NCBI GenBank assembly: GCA_020073495.1
Contig: JAIQFD010000004.1
Location: forward strand, 423,001-487,000
Origin: Terriglobia bacterium
GTDB lineage: Bacteria; Acidobacteriota; Terriglobia; Terriglobales; Acidobacteriaceae
Reading direction: 5' to 3'
DNA length: 64,000 nucleotides
The position numbers were made by a program, and so were the translations under genes. Within the stretch, counting starts at the first letter, position 1; each line of letters begins with the position of its first letter. A model generated the notes under the pieces. The model was not told the origin of the DNA. It made no database searches and was given only the letters and a program-made list of their open reading frames with translations. Shown in pieces: positions 18,697-27,663 of this stretch.

Positions 18697-18733
18697 CGGC
18701 GTCATCCTGAGCCGAAGGCGAAGGATCTCACGG
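18697..18733. repeat. REP-like element with GTCATCCTGAGC / GAAGGATC borders, copy 2
   Basis: Contains GTCATCCTGAGCCGAAGG followed by CGAAGGATCTCACGG, without the long central hairpin of the copy at 17343-17395. It lies between converging genes, the unknown protein and rsmD. Confidence 0.6.
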
Positions 18734-18754
18734 CACGGCTGAGGTCGCCCGTCG

Positions 18755-19309
18755 CTACACAATCCTGTAGAAGCTGAGCACGGCGTCGCCCTGCTTGAGC
18801 GTGCGGGTGCGCTGGAGGGAACCGAAGCGGTCGCCGGGATCGAAATGTTTGTCGTGTTCCGCGATCACAAGCGACGAAGGCAAAAGCAGGCGCGAGGTGG
18901 AGAGGAAGCCGAGGGTGCGGGCGTAGGCCTGGTGCATGCGATAGGGCGGATCGAGGAAAAGAAAATCGCAGGCGACGGCCTGTGACTCGAGCAGACGGAG
19001 GGCGGGCTCGGCCCCACGTTCGATGACCTCGAATCCTTCAGCGACGCCAAGCGAGGCCAGGTTTTCGCGGATCAGAGCGGCGGCCGATCTCGCTGCCTCT
19101 ACGAAGTAGACGTGGCGCGCGCCGCGGCTCAAGGCCTCGATGCCGACGGCGCCGGTACCCGCGAACACGTCGATCCATAGCGATCCCGCAAGGCTGGCCG
19201 CCACCACGTCGAACAGGGTCTCGCGCAGGCGGTCGGAGGTGGGACGCAAGTCCGTGCCCGGCAGGGACTTGAGACGGCGGCTGCGGAATCGGCCGGCGAT
19301 GATGCGCAT
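18755..19309 (-). CDS. rsmD: 16S rRNA (guanine966-N2)-methyltransferase RsmD
   Basis: A 184-residue SAM-dependent methyltransferase. It begins MRIIAGRFRSRRL, the usual N-terminus of RsmD. The SAM-binding segment is IDVFAGTGAVGIEALSRGA and the catalytic motif is DPPY in FLFLDPPYR. It methylates G966 of 16S rRNA in the 30S subunit. I use the ATG at 19307-19309; an upstream in-frame start would add nine residues. The spacer upstream contains the word CACCACAGAGACACACAG. Confidence 0.92.
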   Translation of the reverse strand: MRIIAGRFRSRRLKSLPGTDLRPTSDRLRETLFDVVAASLAGSLWIDVFAGTGAVGIEALSRGARHVYFVEAARSAAALIRENLASLGVAEGFEVIERGAEPALRLLESQAVACDFLFLDPPYRMHQAYARTLGFLSTSRLLLPSSLVIAEHDKHFDPGDRFGSLQRTRTLKQGDAVLSFYRIV

Positions 19310-19425
19310 GGGAAAAATCTCACCACAGAGACACACAGCGCGCAGCGGATCCGTTTGGAACTGCCGTTTCTGGCGCGGCGTCTAATCAGTTATACAATCG
19401 AGAAGGGAGAGAAACGCAGCCAAGC

Positions 19426-20541
19426 ATGAGAAGTTGGTCCATTCCGGCGGGACAGCTTTTCGGAGTCGAGATCCGCATCCACCTCACGTTCTTTTTCCTG
19501 CTTTTCTTCGTGTGGATGACGGAGTCGGTGACCAAGGGCGGGCCTGGGCCGATACGCGGCCTGGCGCTGGTGGGGATCATCTTCGGGTCGGTGATCGCGC
19601 ACGAACTGGCACACGCGCTGGTGGCGATGCGCAGCGGGATACCGGTGCGTGCCATCACGCTGCTGCCCATCGGCGGGGTGACACAAATGGACGAATCGGC
19701 GGGGCCGCGCGGGCTCGATCCGGCGCGCGAGATACGCATCTCGCTGGCGGGGCCGCTGATGAACCTGCTGCTGGCGGCGGGAGCGGCGACCTTCGTCCTT
19801 GCCTTGTATCCGCAGGCCAAGCTTCTGGGATCCCCCCTGGTGCACTCCTCGAATCTGCTGCGCAGCCTGGTGTGGGGGAACGTGTTCCTGGCCGGGTTCA
19901 ACCTGCTGCCGGCGTATCCCATGGACGGCGGGCACGTGCTGCGAGCGGTCCTGGCGCGCCACATGGATTACCTGCAGGCGACGCGGCGCTCGGTATTCAT
20001 CGGCCAGGGATTCGCCATGGTCTTCATGTTCCTGGGATTCGTGTGGAACGTGTGGTTCACGCTGACCGGCTTCTTCCTGTTCGTGGCGGCGCAATTGGAA
20101 GAGCGCAGCATGGTCTTCCAGTCGATCCTGGAAAACGTGCGCATGGAAGACGTGATGCTGACCGACTTCGCCACGCTCTCGCCGGCGGACACGCTGGAGG
20201 ACGCGCTGGCCAAGGCGGTGCACACCCTGCAGGACGACTTTCCCGTGATCCGCGGCAGCGACATGGTGGGCGTGGTCTCGAAACAGAAGATGCTGGAGGC
20301 CCTGCGGGGCAGTGGTAACGGCTACGTGCAGTCGGTGATGAACCGCGCCTTCGAGGTGGCCCAGCGGAACGAGACGCTGGCCTCGGCTTTCCGGAAGATC
20401 ACGCAAAAGGGGATGACGCTGATCCCAGTGGTGGAGAACGACCACCTGGTCGGGATCGTGACGTTGCAGAACCTGATGCACAGCATGGGCTTGCTGGCGG
20501 AGACCAAGAAGCTCCGCTCAGCAGCCCAGCAGCGCGATTAG
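19426..20541 (+). CDS. Site-2 protease (M50) with two CBS domains
   Basis: A 371-residue intramembrane zinc metalloprotease. HELAH at residues 59-63 supplies the zinc ligands and catalytic glutamate, and NLLPAYPMDGG near 160-172 supplies the third ligand. Several transmembrane segments cover residues ~15-225. Two CBS motifs follow (~240-360), as in the Rip/SpoIVFB-with-CBS group, where they couple proteolysis to nucleotide levels. The substrate could be an anti-sigma factor or membrane regulator, but none is visible nearby. The element TATACAAT at 19391-19398 and GAAGGGAG near 19403 precede the ATG. Its stop overlaps the convergent gene by four bases. Confidence 0.9.
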   Translation: MRSWSIPAGQLFGVEIRIHLTFFFLLFFVWMTESVTKGGPGPIRGLALVGIIFGSVIAHELAHALVAMRSGIPVRAITLLPIGGVTQMDESAGPRGLDPAREIRISLAGPLMNLLLAAGAATFVLALYPQAKLLGSPLVHSSNLLRSLVWGNVFLAGFNLLPAYPMDGGHVLRAVLARHMDYLQATRRSVFIGQGFAMVFMFLGFVWNVWFTLTGFFLFVAAQLEERSMVFQSILENVRMEDVMLTDFATLSPADTLEDALAKAVHTLQDDFPVIRGSDMVGVVSKQKMLEALRGSGNGYVQSVMNRAFEVAQRNETLASAFRKITQKGMTLIPVVENDHLVGIVTLQNLMHSMGLLAETKKLRSAAQQRD

Positions 20542-21113
20542 AAGATGTCGTTCACCATAGTGGCGATGTTCTTCGCCAGGTTAAGGGTCACGCGCAGGTT
20601 CTCGCCCAGGAAGTGCAGGTTTCCCGCGACGTCCTTCTCCAACAACGTGCTGCCGTTCTGGTCCTTTAGCTGCACGTGGACGTGGATAGAGCTGGCGCCA
20701 GACACGGTGGTCACCTGGCGCTGCCGCGCACTGCCTTCCTTGAACTGGTAGATGACAGGCTCCAGGATCACCAGGTCCGAAACGCTGTCGGCCCGCGTGT
20801 CGCCGTCGCGGTACACCTCCTTGAAGCGGCCGGTCTGCCGGATCTGCTCGATGGTGTTCTCGTACATGGCCATCTGGAACTGGGCCGGGACCTGGATGTC
20901 CTTGGGCTTGAAATCCTTGACCAGGATGGCCGACGCCCGGATCTTGATCTTGGTTTTGGCATTGGCGGGCGGCTTGGAGGACGACGAGCTCTTCGCATCG
21001 GCCGCGGTCTTGGGATCTGTCTTTTTTGCGGAATCCGCAGCCGGTTGCTGGGACTGCGCGGCGACGATCAGAGCGGCGAGCATCAGTGCGGCAAGGAAGA
21101 ATGCGTGTTTCAT
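20538..21113 (-). CDS. Secreted protein of unknown function (DUF4410-like?)
   Basis: A 191-residue protein with a signal peptide (MKHAFFLAALMLAALIVAAQ). A Lys/Ser/Ala-rich linker to about residue 55 follows, then a compact domain (ILVKDFKPKDIQVP ... DLVILEPVIYQFKEGSARQRQ ... LHFLGENLRVTLNLAKNIATMVND). The domain is reminiscent of DUF4410-type envelope proteins; that link is tentative. Its ATG shares a base with the TAA of the upstream gene (TAATG), so translation is probably coupled. Confidence 0.75.
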   Translation of the reverse strand: MKHAFFLAALMLAALIVAAQSQQPAADSAKKTDPKTAADAKSSSSSKPPANAKTKIKIRASAILVKDFKPKDIQVPAQFQMAMYENTIEQIRQTGRFKEVYRDGDTRADSVSDLVILEPVIYQFKEGSARQRQVTTVSGASSIHVHVQLKDQNGSTLLEKDVAGNLHFLGENLRVTLNLAKNIATMVNDIF

Positions 21114-21673
21114 TACTTGTCCTCCTTCTTGTCGGCGGCGGGCTCCATCTTCTGGTCGGACTTGTCCTTGGCTTCAGCGGGCTTGGGCTGTTCCAGGGGA
21201 GTGGTGCTCTTGGCGCCGGCTGCCAGCAGAGCCTTCTTCACCGGGGCAGCGTTGCCGGGCGCCATGCTGAAGATGGCTCCATGGAGGCCGCCGTTCTCGT
21301 CGCGGAAAGTGATCGTCAGGACGTCGAGCTTTTCACGGAAGAGGCTGAGGAAGCGGCCGCTGCCGTAAGGCGCCAGCATGGTCATGGTGCCAACCGGCCC
21401 GCCGAAGGTGCGCTTGCTGTCGGCGCCGATGGAGATGTCCTGGATCAAGCTGGCCTGGACCTCGGCGGTGGTGCCAGAAGACGAGGTGAACTGTAGCTTG
21501 CCGTCCTTTACGGACAGGGAGCCTTTGACATTGTGCTTGAGGTCTCCCATTCCAAGCACTTGGAGGACTTGCGTGGGTTTGGCTGCCTCCTGGGCGAACG
21601 CAACGCCGAGCCAGGCGCAAACGCAGAGTAGCAACGTCCATCGGAGTTGCCGATACATGTAGGTGCTCCTCAT
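21113..21673 (-). CDS. Secreted protein of unknown function
   Basis: A 186-residue protein with a signal sequence (LRWTLLLCVCAWLGVAFAQ). A beta-rich domain follows (KGSLSVKDGKLQFTSSSGTTAEVQASLIQDISIG ... VLTITFRDENGGLHGAIFSM), and a Lys/Glu-rich tail ends in DKKEDK. ATG may be at 21671-21673 or at the internal MYRQ. It overlaps the next secreted-protein gene by one base (TAATG), and the two should act together in the envelope. No family is recognised with confidence. Confidence 0.75.
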   Translation of the reverse strand: MRSTYMYRQLRWTLLLCVCAWLGVAFAQEAAKPTQVLQVLGMGDLKHNVKGSLSVKDGKLQFTSSSGTTAEVQASLIQDISIGADSKRTFGGPVGTMTMLAPYGSGRFLSLFREKLDVLTITFRDENGGLHGAIFSMAPGNAAPVKKALLAAGAKSTTPLEQPKPAEAKDKSDQKMEPAADKKEDK

Positions 21674-21736
21674 GTTGCTGGATTCAGGGGACGAAGTATG
21701 CCCGGTCAGAAGCGATTGGTCAAAGCAATTCGCGCG

Positions 21737-23326
21737 CTACAGCCGTATGGCCCTGGCCAGGGTGATGGCCTCGATCTTGCGCAGAGCGGCCAGCACGTTC
21801 TCCGGGACCCTGCTGTCCACATGGACCACGGACACCGCCTCGGGCGGGCGGCCGTGCTCGCGGCGGCCGAGCGAGAAGTTGGCGATGTTGATCTCGTGCT
21901 TGCCCAGGATGGTGCCGATCTTGCCGATGACGCCGGGCACGTCGCGGTTGCGCAGGTAGATGAGATTGCGCTCCAGCGGCGCCTCGATGTCGATGCCGTC
22001 GATGCCCAGCAGGCGCGGCGAGCGGCCGTGCAGCACGGCGCCGCTGGCCAGATGCTCCTCGTGCGTGCTGCGCAACAGGATGGAGAGCACGTTGCTCGCG
22101 CCCCCGTCGGGCACTTTTGCCTTCTTGACCTCGCCCCAGGCGATGCCGCGTTCGGTGGCGATGGAGGCAGCGTTCACCAGGTTCGCCGTCTCCGAGAGCA
22201 TCTGGTTGAGGATGCCCTTTAGGCCCGCGTTGCGAATGAGATCGGTCTTCCACTCCGCGATGGGGCCGTTGTAGCGGATGGACACCTCCAGAAGATTGCC
22301 CTCGGTGGCCTGCGCCAGGAACGAGCCCAGACGCTCGGCGAGCACGATGTAGGGCTGCATCTGCGCGTACTCTTCCTCGGTGACCGAGGGCACGTTGACC
22401 GCGTTCTGGATGACTCCGTGCTTGAGGTACTCCTTCACCTGGACGGCGATCTGGTAGCCGACGGCGTCCTGGGCTTCGCGGGTCGAGCCGCCGATATGGG
22501 GCGTGGCGATCACGTTCTGGAGAGCGAGCAGGGGCGAATTCTTCGGAGGTTCCTCGGCGAAGACGTCGATGCCGAGGCCGGCGACGTGGCCGGACTTCAG
22601 CGCGTCGGCCAGCGCGGCCTCGTCCACCAGCTCGCCGCGGGCGCAGTTGACGATACGCACACCCTGCTTCATTTTCCTGATCGTCTTGGCGTCGATCATG
22701 TGGTTCGACTGCGGGGTGAGGGCGAGGTGGAGCGTGATGTAGTCCGCCGCCGCATAGAGTTCGTCGAGCGAGGCGAGGGTGGCGCCGGCGTCGTGCGCGA
22801 TGGTGGTGGAGACGTAGGGGTCGTGGGCGAGGATTTTCATGTCGAAGGAGGCAGCGCGCTTCGCCACCTCGACACCGATCCGGCCCAGCCCGACGATGCC
22901 CAGGGTCTTGCCCCGGAGTTCGGTCCCTTGCAGCGATTTTTTCTCCCACTTCCCGGCGCGGGTCAGGGAGTCGGCGCGCGGCAGGTGGCGGGCGAGGGCC
23001 AGCATCATGCCCAGGGTGTGTTCGGCGACGGCCACGGCGTTGGCGCCGGGCGTGTTCATCACCGCGATGCCCTTCTTGGTGGCGGCCTCGAGGTCGATGT
23101 TGTCCACGCCCACCCCGGCGCGGCCGATCACGCGCAGTTGTTTGGCGTGGGAGAGCAGGGCGGCGTTGGCGTGCACAGCGGAGCGGACGATGAGGGCATC
23201 GGCGGTCTCCAGTTCCTGCGCCAGCCGTCCCTCGAGCTGGTCGTGCGTGACCACCGTCCAGCGCGACTCTTCCTTAAACAGGTCGACGGCCGCGGGAGCG
23301 ATCTTCTCGGCGATGATGATCTTCAT
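21737..23326 (-). CDS. serA: D-3-phosphoglycerate dehydrogenase
   Basis: A 529-residue long-form SerA, catalysing the first step of serine synthesis (3-phosphoglycerate to 3-phosphohydroxypyruvate). The NAD-binding motif is GKTLGIVGLGRIG. Catalytic residues are the arginine in NCARGELVDE, the glutamate in FAEEPP, and the histidine in TPHIGGSTREAQ. The intervening ASB-type region and a C-terminal ACT domain (NLIYLRNRDVPGVIGKIGTILG) allow allosteric control. ATG at 23324-23326 fits the family N-terminus (MKIIIAEK). No clear Shine-Dalgarno sequence precedes it. It follows a class V aminotransferase gene across a spacer with a strong hairpin. Confidence 0.96.
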   Translation of the reverse strand: MKIIIAEKIAPAAVDLFKEESRWTVVTHDQLEGRLAQELETADALIVRSAVHANAALLSHAKQLRVIGRAGVGVDNIDLEAATKKGIAVMNTPGANAVAVAEHTLGMMLALARHLPRADSLTRAGKWEKKSLQGTELRGKTLGIVGLGRIGVEVAKRAASFDMKILAHDPYVSTTIAHDAGATLASLDELYAAADYITLHLALTPQSNHMIDAKTIRKMKQGVRIVNCARGELVDEAALADALKSGHVAGLGIDVFAEEPPKNSPLLALQNVIATPHIGGSTREAQDAVGYQIAVQVKEYLKHGVIQNAVNVPSVTEEEYAQMQPYIVLAERLGSFLAQATEGNLLEVSIRYNGPIAEWKTDLIRNAGLKGILNQMLSETANLVNAASIATERGIAWGEVKKAKVPDGGASNVLSILLRSTHEEHLASGAVLHGRSPRLLGIDGIDIEAPLERNLIYLRNRDVPGVIGKIGTILGKHEINIANFSLGRREHGRPPEAVSVVHVDSRVPENVLAALRKIEAITLARAIRL

Positions 23327-23425
23327 GGGAGGGGGAGATTGTAGCGCGAGTGCCGGGTCACCGAGCAGACGGACAATCACAGAGGCATGTGATGGCAGTT
23401 GCTCGACGGGCCAGTGCCGTGAGGG

Positions 23426-23449
23426 AGCCCGGCCGAGGGCGGCCGGGCT
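23426..23449. repeat. GC hairpin between aminotransferase and serA
   Basis: A perfect 10-base-pair stem (AGCCCGGCCG / CGGCCGGGCT) with a four-base loop. It is not followed by a T-run in either direction and is therefore more likely a REP-type or attenuating element than a full terminator. Confidence 0.6.
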
Positions 23450-23482
23450 ACAACTGCATTGGAATCGGCGCGACTTCTGCGG

Positions 23483-24676
23483 TTACCGGCTGGCGACCAG
23501 CGACTGCGGAGAGGCCGTGCGGATGTACACCTCCTGCGCAGCGCGCAGGCCGGCGCCCAATTCGAAGTGTTTCGGCGAGATGACCTTGGCCAGCACGTGT
23601 TCCAAGGCGCCAATGATGCCGATGGTGTCGAGGTAGTCGTAGAAGCCGAGGTGGGCGATGCGGAAGATCTTGCCCTTCATCTCCCCCTGCCCGTTGGCGA
23701 CCACGGCGCCGAAGCGCTCCTTGAACTCCTTCACGATCGCGCCGGAATCGATATTGGCCGGGGGAACGATGGCGGTAAGGGCGTTGGAAGGAGCGTCGGC
23801 GGCGAACAGTTGCAGCTTCAGGGCGCGGGCGGCGGCGCGGGTCATCTCGGCGGCGACGTCGGCATTGTGGATGAGCGCGTCGCGTCCGGCGGCGAGGTCG
23901 CCGTTTCCGGCGGCGCGGATGTAGTCGAGGGCGGCGCCCAGCGCGGCCACCAGCGAAATGGCCGGCGTAAAGGCGGACTCGCCTTTTTCCCCGGCGGCGC
24001 GTTCCTTGCGCAGGTCAAAGTAGTAGCGCGGGTTCTTACTGGTCTCCATGGCCTTCCAGGCGCGGTCGCTGACGGCGCAGTAGGCCAGCCCGGGAGGGAT
24101 CATGACCGCTTTCTGCGAGCCGCCGATGATGACGTCAATGCCCCAACCATCCACGTCGAACTCGGTGGTACCGAGGCCGGTGATGGCGTCCACCACGAGC
24201 AGGGCGCCGGCCTCGCGAACCAGGCGGGCGACCTGGGCTACGGGATGGCGCACGCCGGTGGAGCTTTCCGTGGCCTGCATGAAGACGACGCGGATGCCGG
24301 GTTCCAGCTTCGCGCGCACGGCTTCCAGAGAGATGGATTGCCCGTACTCGGCGGTGACGCGCTGCACGTCGCAGCCGTAAGCCTTGCCCAAGTCCCGCCA
24401 GCGTTCTCCGAACTTGCCCGCGGTCAGCACCAGCACCTTGTCCCCGGGCGAGGTCAGGTTGGCGACCGACGCCTCCATGGCGCCGGTGCCCGAGGAGGCC
24501 ATGAGCACGACCGGATTGCGGGTCCCGATAAATATCTGGAGATCGGCGAGCACGCGCTGGTACAGAGTGCGGAAGTCCGCGGTGCGATGGTGCACGTCGG
24601 CTGCGGCCATGGCTTGGACGGCAGCCGGGAGCAAAGGCGTGGGGCCTGGAGTAAAAAGACGGGATTTACGAAGCAT
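23483..24676 (-). CDS. Class V aminotransferase (alanine-glyoxylate/serine-pyruvate type)
   Basis: A 397-residue PLP enzyme of the fold type I class V group. The PLP lysine is K189 in IIGGSQKAVMIPPGL, and an aspartate in VVDAITGLG contacts the cofactor. AAGGA precedes ATG 24674-24676 at a good distance; the open frame further upstream is not used. Family members act on serine, alanine, glyoxylate or, in some lineages, phosphoserine. The next gene on the strand is serA, and no serC is seen in the window. A role as the second enzyme of serine synthesis is a plausible inference. The last residues (SLVASR) are encoded by a repeat-like word. Confidence 0.88.
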   Translation of the reverse strand: MLRKSRLFTPGPTPLLPAAVQAMAAADVHHRTADFRTLYQRVLADLQIFIGTRNPVVLMASSGTGAMEASVANLTSPGDKVLVLTAGKFGERWRDLGKAYGCDVQRVTAEYGQSISLEAVRAKLEPGIRVVFMQATESSTGVRHPVAQVARLVREAGALLVVDAITGLGTTEFDVDGWGIDVIIGGSQKAVMIPPGLAYCAVSDRAWKAMETSKNPRYYFDLRKERAAGEKGESAFTPAISLVAALGAALDYIRAAGNGDLAAGRDALIHNADVAAEMTRAAARALKLQLFAADAPSNALTAIVPPANIDSGAIVKEFKERFGAVVANGQGEMKGKIFRIAHLGFYDYLDTIGIIGALEHVLAKVISPKHFELGAGLRAAQEVYIRTASPQSLVASR

Positions 24677-24773
24677 AAAGAGTCCTTCTAGTATCTGGCG
24701 CGAATCATATCTCTCCGATGGGTGGGAGGCAATCAAATCGGCCGCTGAGTACCGGCCGCTGCGTACCGGCATC

Positions 24774-24779
24774 TATAAT
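24774..24779 (+). promoter_or_regulatory. -10 element implying a leaderless yqeY-like mRNA
   Basis: A perfect TATAAT ends eight bases before the ATG at 24787, so transcription would begin at or next to the start codon. No convincing -35 hexamer is visible 16-18 bases upstream. Confidence 0.45.
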
Positions 24780-24786
24780 CCCCGCC

Positions 24787-25242
24787 ATGCCTATCCCCGA
24801 ACAAGTGCAGAAAGACATGGTCGAGGCCATGAAGGGCAAGGAGGAGCTGAGGCTCTCTACCTTGCGCATGGTCAAGGCAGCGCTGAAGAACAGAGAGATC
24901 GATAAGCGCGCGCCGCTGAACGACCAGGAAGCCATGGCCGTGCTGAACACCCTCATCAAGCAGCGCAAGGACTCGATCGAACAGTTCACCAAGGGCGGGC
25001 GGCAGGAACTGGCCGACAAGGAGGCCGCCGAGATCAAGATCATCGAGGGCTACCTGCCCAAGGCCGTCGGCGAGGAAGAGATCGCCTCGACGGTGCGCGC
25101 GGTAATCGCCGAGATGGGTTCGCCCAGCCTGAAAGACACGGGCACGGTCATGAAGAACGTGATGGCGAAGTTCGCCCAGTCGGGCGCGCGGGTGGACGGC
25201 AAGACTGTCAGCGAAACGGTCAAGAAGGAACTTTCCAAGTAG
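24787..25242 (+). CDS. GatB/YqeY domain protein
   Basis: A 151-residue helical protein of the YqeY family, which resembles the C-terminal tRNA-binding tail of GatB and the appendix of some GlnRS proteins. Features are LRLSTLRMVKAALKNREID near the start, the central segment KRAPLNDQEAMAVLNTLIKQRKDSIEQF, and the C-terminal GARVDGKTVSETVKKELS. The molecular role is not established. It may assist amidotransferase-type tRNA reactions. The ATG fits the family start, and no Shine-Dalgarno sequence is seen. rnhA follows seven bases after the stop. Confidence 0.9.
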   Translation: MPIPEQVQKDMVEAMKGKEELRLSTLRMVKAALKNREIDKRAPLNDQEAMAVLNTLIKQRKDSIEQFTKGGRQELADKEAAEIKIIEGYLPKAVGEEEIASTVRAVIAEMGSPSLKDTGTVMKNVMAKFAQSGARVDGKTVSETVKKELSK

Positions 25243-25249
25243 CCGCGGC

Positions 25250-25738
25250 ATGAAGAGTGTGACCATCACCACCGACGGGGCCTGCATCGGCAACCCGGGT
25301 CCCGGGGGCTGGGCCTGCGTGCTCCGGTCCGGCGGCGTGACCGGCGAGATGTACGGCTGTGAGCCGCACACCACCAACAACCGCATGGAGCTGACCGCCG
25401 TCATTCGCGCGCTGGAAACCCTGACCGAGCCCTGCGCGGTCACCCTCAATACCGATTCCGAATACGTCCAGAAAGGCATTACGCAGTGGCTGCGCGGCTG
25501 GAAAGCGCACGACTGGACCCGCAAAGAAGGTTCGCGGCGCGTCCCCATCGCCAATCGGGAGCTCTGGCAGGAGCTGGACAATCTGATCGGCACGCATGAG
25601 ATCGCGTGGAAGTGGGTCCGCGGCCACGCGAGCCACGCCGACAATATCCGCTGCGACCGGTTGGCCAACAAGGCGGGGCGGGAGCAGATCTCCTCGGGCG
25701 GGATGCATCACCTGAAACCCAGGAAAAGCGCGAACTAG
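25250..25738 (+). CDS. rnhA: Ribonuclease HI
   Basis: A 162-residue RNase HI that cleaves RNA in RNA-DNA hybrids. All four acidic catalytic residues are present: D9 in TTDGAC, E47 in NRMEL, D69 in NTDSEY, and D136 in RCDRLAN. The flexible-loop histidine lies in KWVRGHASH. The length is normal. It is probably co-transcribed with the yqeY-like gene seven bases upstream. The 3' end overlaps the convergent phosphoesterase gene by four bases. Confidence 0.97.
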   Translation: MKSVTITTDGACIGNPGPGGWACVLRSGGVTGEMYGCEPHTTNNRMELTAVIRALETLTEPCAVTLNTDSEYVQKGITQWLRGWKAHDWTRKEGSRRVPIANRELWQELDNLIGTHEIAWKWVRGHASHADNIRCDRLANKAGREQISSGGMHHLKPRKSAN

Positions 25739-26490
25739 CGGCCGTCGGCCAGGCGGGTGGCGAGGCGGTCGGGAAGCTTGGCGGCGAGGATGCGCTGCTG
25801 TGCGCCCTCGATGTTGTAGGGCACGCGGTGGAATGTGAAAGAGAAGCTCTCGGTGTCGAAGACGGCGAAACCGGCGCGGCGGTCGCCGTCGCGGGGCTGT
25901 CCCACCGAACCCGGATTCACCAGATATTTCATGCCGCGCTCGAGCTTCACCTCGTAAGTGTCGCGGGCGTCCTTGGAGCGGTACATGGGGCGCATCATCT
26001 CGAGCTGGTTCTCCTTTACCGAGAAGATGCACTGGATATGAGTGTGACCAAAGAAGGTAAGCGGGACGGTCGTGCGCATGAGCGGCTCGATGGCGTCGCG
26101 CAACACGATGATGTACTCATCCTCTTCGATAGGAGAGCCGTGGACAAGCTGCACCGCGGCGATGCCGTCCAATGGGATCGGTCCCCGGGGCAGGTTCTTG
26201 AGGAACTCGAGGTTTTCGGGGGAGAGCGCCTGCTTGGTCCAGAGGGCGGCGAGACCGGCGATGGGGTTGAAGCTCTCCACACCCATCACGCCGGTGCAGG
26301 CCTTGTCGTGATTGCCGCGGACGAACAGCCCGCCGAGCTTGCGCGAGCGGTCGGTGACTTCGTTGGGGCTGGCGCCGTAGCCGACGATGTCCCCCAGGTT
26401 CACCACTTTGTCGCAACTGGGCGCCACCTCCAGGCACGCTTCCAGGCCCTCGAGGTTCGAATGTATGTCGCTCAGCAGGAGTACACGCAT
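25735..26490 (-). CDS. Metallophosphoesterase (calcineurin-like)
   Basis: A 251-residue binuclear metallophosphatase. All signature motifs are present: SDIHSN at residues 7-12, NLGDIVGYG, VRGNHDKA, FFGHTHI, and [12 protein letters not shown]. The arrangement resembles the YfcE/MJ0936-like and diadenosine-tetraphosphatase-like groups; substrates there include phosphodiesters and nucleotides. It is cytoplasmic, as no signal peptide is seen. It is a single gene converging on rnhA. Confidence 0.9.
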   Translation of the reverse strand: MRVLLLSDIHSNLEGLEACLEVAPSCDKVVNLGDIVGYGASPNEVTDRSRKLGGLFVRGNHDKACTGVMGVESFNPIAGLAALWTKQALSPENLEFLKNLPRGPIPLDGIAAVQLVHGSPIEEDEYIIVLRDAIEPLMRTTVPLTFFGHTHIQCIFSVKENQLEMMRPMYRSKDARDTYEVKLERGMKYLVNPGSVGQPRDGDRRAGFAVFDTESFSFTFHRVPYNIEGAQQRILAAKLPDRLATRLADGR

Positions 26491-26589
26491 TGATTTAGGG
26501 GTCGGCCCTCAGCCTTCGGGGTTTCGCCGGGGGAGGCGAGAAACGGAATGATAGACGAACGCCCGGAATTTCGCGACTGACCTTTGTGC

Positions 26590-27612
26590 CTAGCGGGATC
26601 GGGCTTTCTTGAGAGCCGACGGCTGCTGACTGATGACCACCGGGCAGCGGGCGTAGTGGCTGGGACCGACCTCCACCAGTGGCGGAAGTGCGTGGGCGCA
26701 TTGCCGCTCGGCGAACTCGCAGCGCGGCACGAAGGGGCAGCCGGGCGGGAGCGCGGCGGGAGAGGGCACCACCCCCTCGATGGTGCGCAAGGGGACGGAG
26801 CGGTCGGTGCGCAGGGTGGGGACCGCGCCCAGCATGCCTCGAGTGTAGGGATGAACGGCGTGACGGAAGATGTCGCGTACCGAGCCTCTTTCCACGATCG
26901 AGCCGGCGTACATCACCGCGACCCGGTTCACCAGCTGCGATACCAGGCCGAGATCGTGCGAGATGAAGAGCAGCGACAGGTTAAACCTCTGGCGCAGCGC
27001 ATTGAGCAGCCCGACGATCTGGGCCTGGACGGTCACGTCCAGCGCGGTGGTGGGCTCGTCCGCGATGAGCAGCTGCGGGCGGTTCACGATGGCCATCGCG
27101 ATCATCACGCGCTGGCGCTGACCGCCGGAGAGCTGGTGCGGGTAGGCGCGGGCGCGGAGCTGGGGATCGCGGAAGCCGACGTCGCGCAACGCCTCCAGAG
27201 CCCGATCCCAGGCCACGGCCTTCTCCAGCGAGCGCCGGCCGAAGGTGGATGAACCGTGAGTCAGAACGGCCTCGGCCACCTGCTCACCCACGCGCATCAC
27301 CGGATTGAGCGCGGTCATGGGCTCCTGGAAGATCATGCTGATCCGCTCCCCGCGAAAGGTGCGCATCTCATGTTCGGGAAGAGATAAGAGCGCGGTGTGG
27401 TCGAAGAGGATCTCGCCCGAAGTGCGAGCCTGGCGGGGCAACAGGCGCATGATGGCCAGCGCCGTGACGGATTTCCCGGAGCCGGACTCACCCACCAGGG
27501 CCAGGGATTCGCCCCGGCCGATATCGAACGAGACGTCGCGCACCGCAGGCAGAGCACCATTCCGTGCGACGAAATCGACGCTCAGGTTCTTGAGCCGGAG
27601 AAGGTCGGGCAC
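26590..27612 (-). CDS. Peptide/nickel-type ABC transporter ATP-binding protein
   Basis: A 340-residue ATPase of the DppD/OppD class. Walker A is GESGSGKS at 41-48, the signature is [10 protein letters not shown], Walker B is LLIADEPT, and the switch is ISHD. The C-terminal oligo_HPY domain with its cysteines ([19 protein letters not shown], then YARC) could hold an iron-sulfur cluster, as described for DppD-type ATPases. No permease, second ATPase or binding protein gene is adjacent in the window. Either the partners are elsewhere or this subunit is an orphan. The last residues are encoded by a GTCAGCAGCCGTCGGC repeat-like word. Confidence 0.92.
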   Translation of the reverse strand: MPDLLRLKNLSVDFVARNGALPAVRDVSFDIGRGESLALVGESGSGKSVTALAIMRLLPRQARTSGEILFDHTALLSLPEHEMRTFRGERISMIFQEPMTALNPVMRVGEQVAEAVLTHGSSTFGRRSLEKAVAWDRALEALRDVGFRDPQLRARAYPHQLSGGQRQRVMIAMAIVNRPQLLIADEPTTALDVTVQAQIVGLLNALRQRFNLSLLFISHDLGLVSQLVNRVAVMYAGSIVERGSVRDIFRHAVHPYTRGMLGAVPTLRTDRSVPLRTIEGVVPSPAALPPGCPFVPRCEFAERQCAHALPPLVEVGPSHYARCPVVISQQPSALKKARSR

Positions 27613-27663
27613 GGCATTATCCTAGCAGCCGTGAGTGGCGGTCCGTGAGCGCGAGACGAAGAG

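Noticed and set aside
24787-25242. Calling this gene gatB
   Set aside because: Only the YqeY/GatB-tail domain is present; the catalytic part of GatB is absent.
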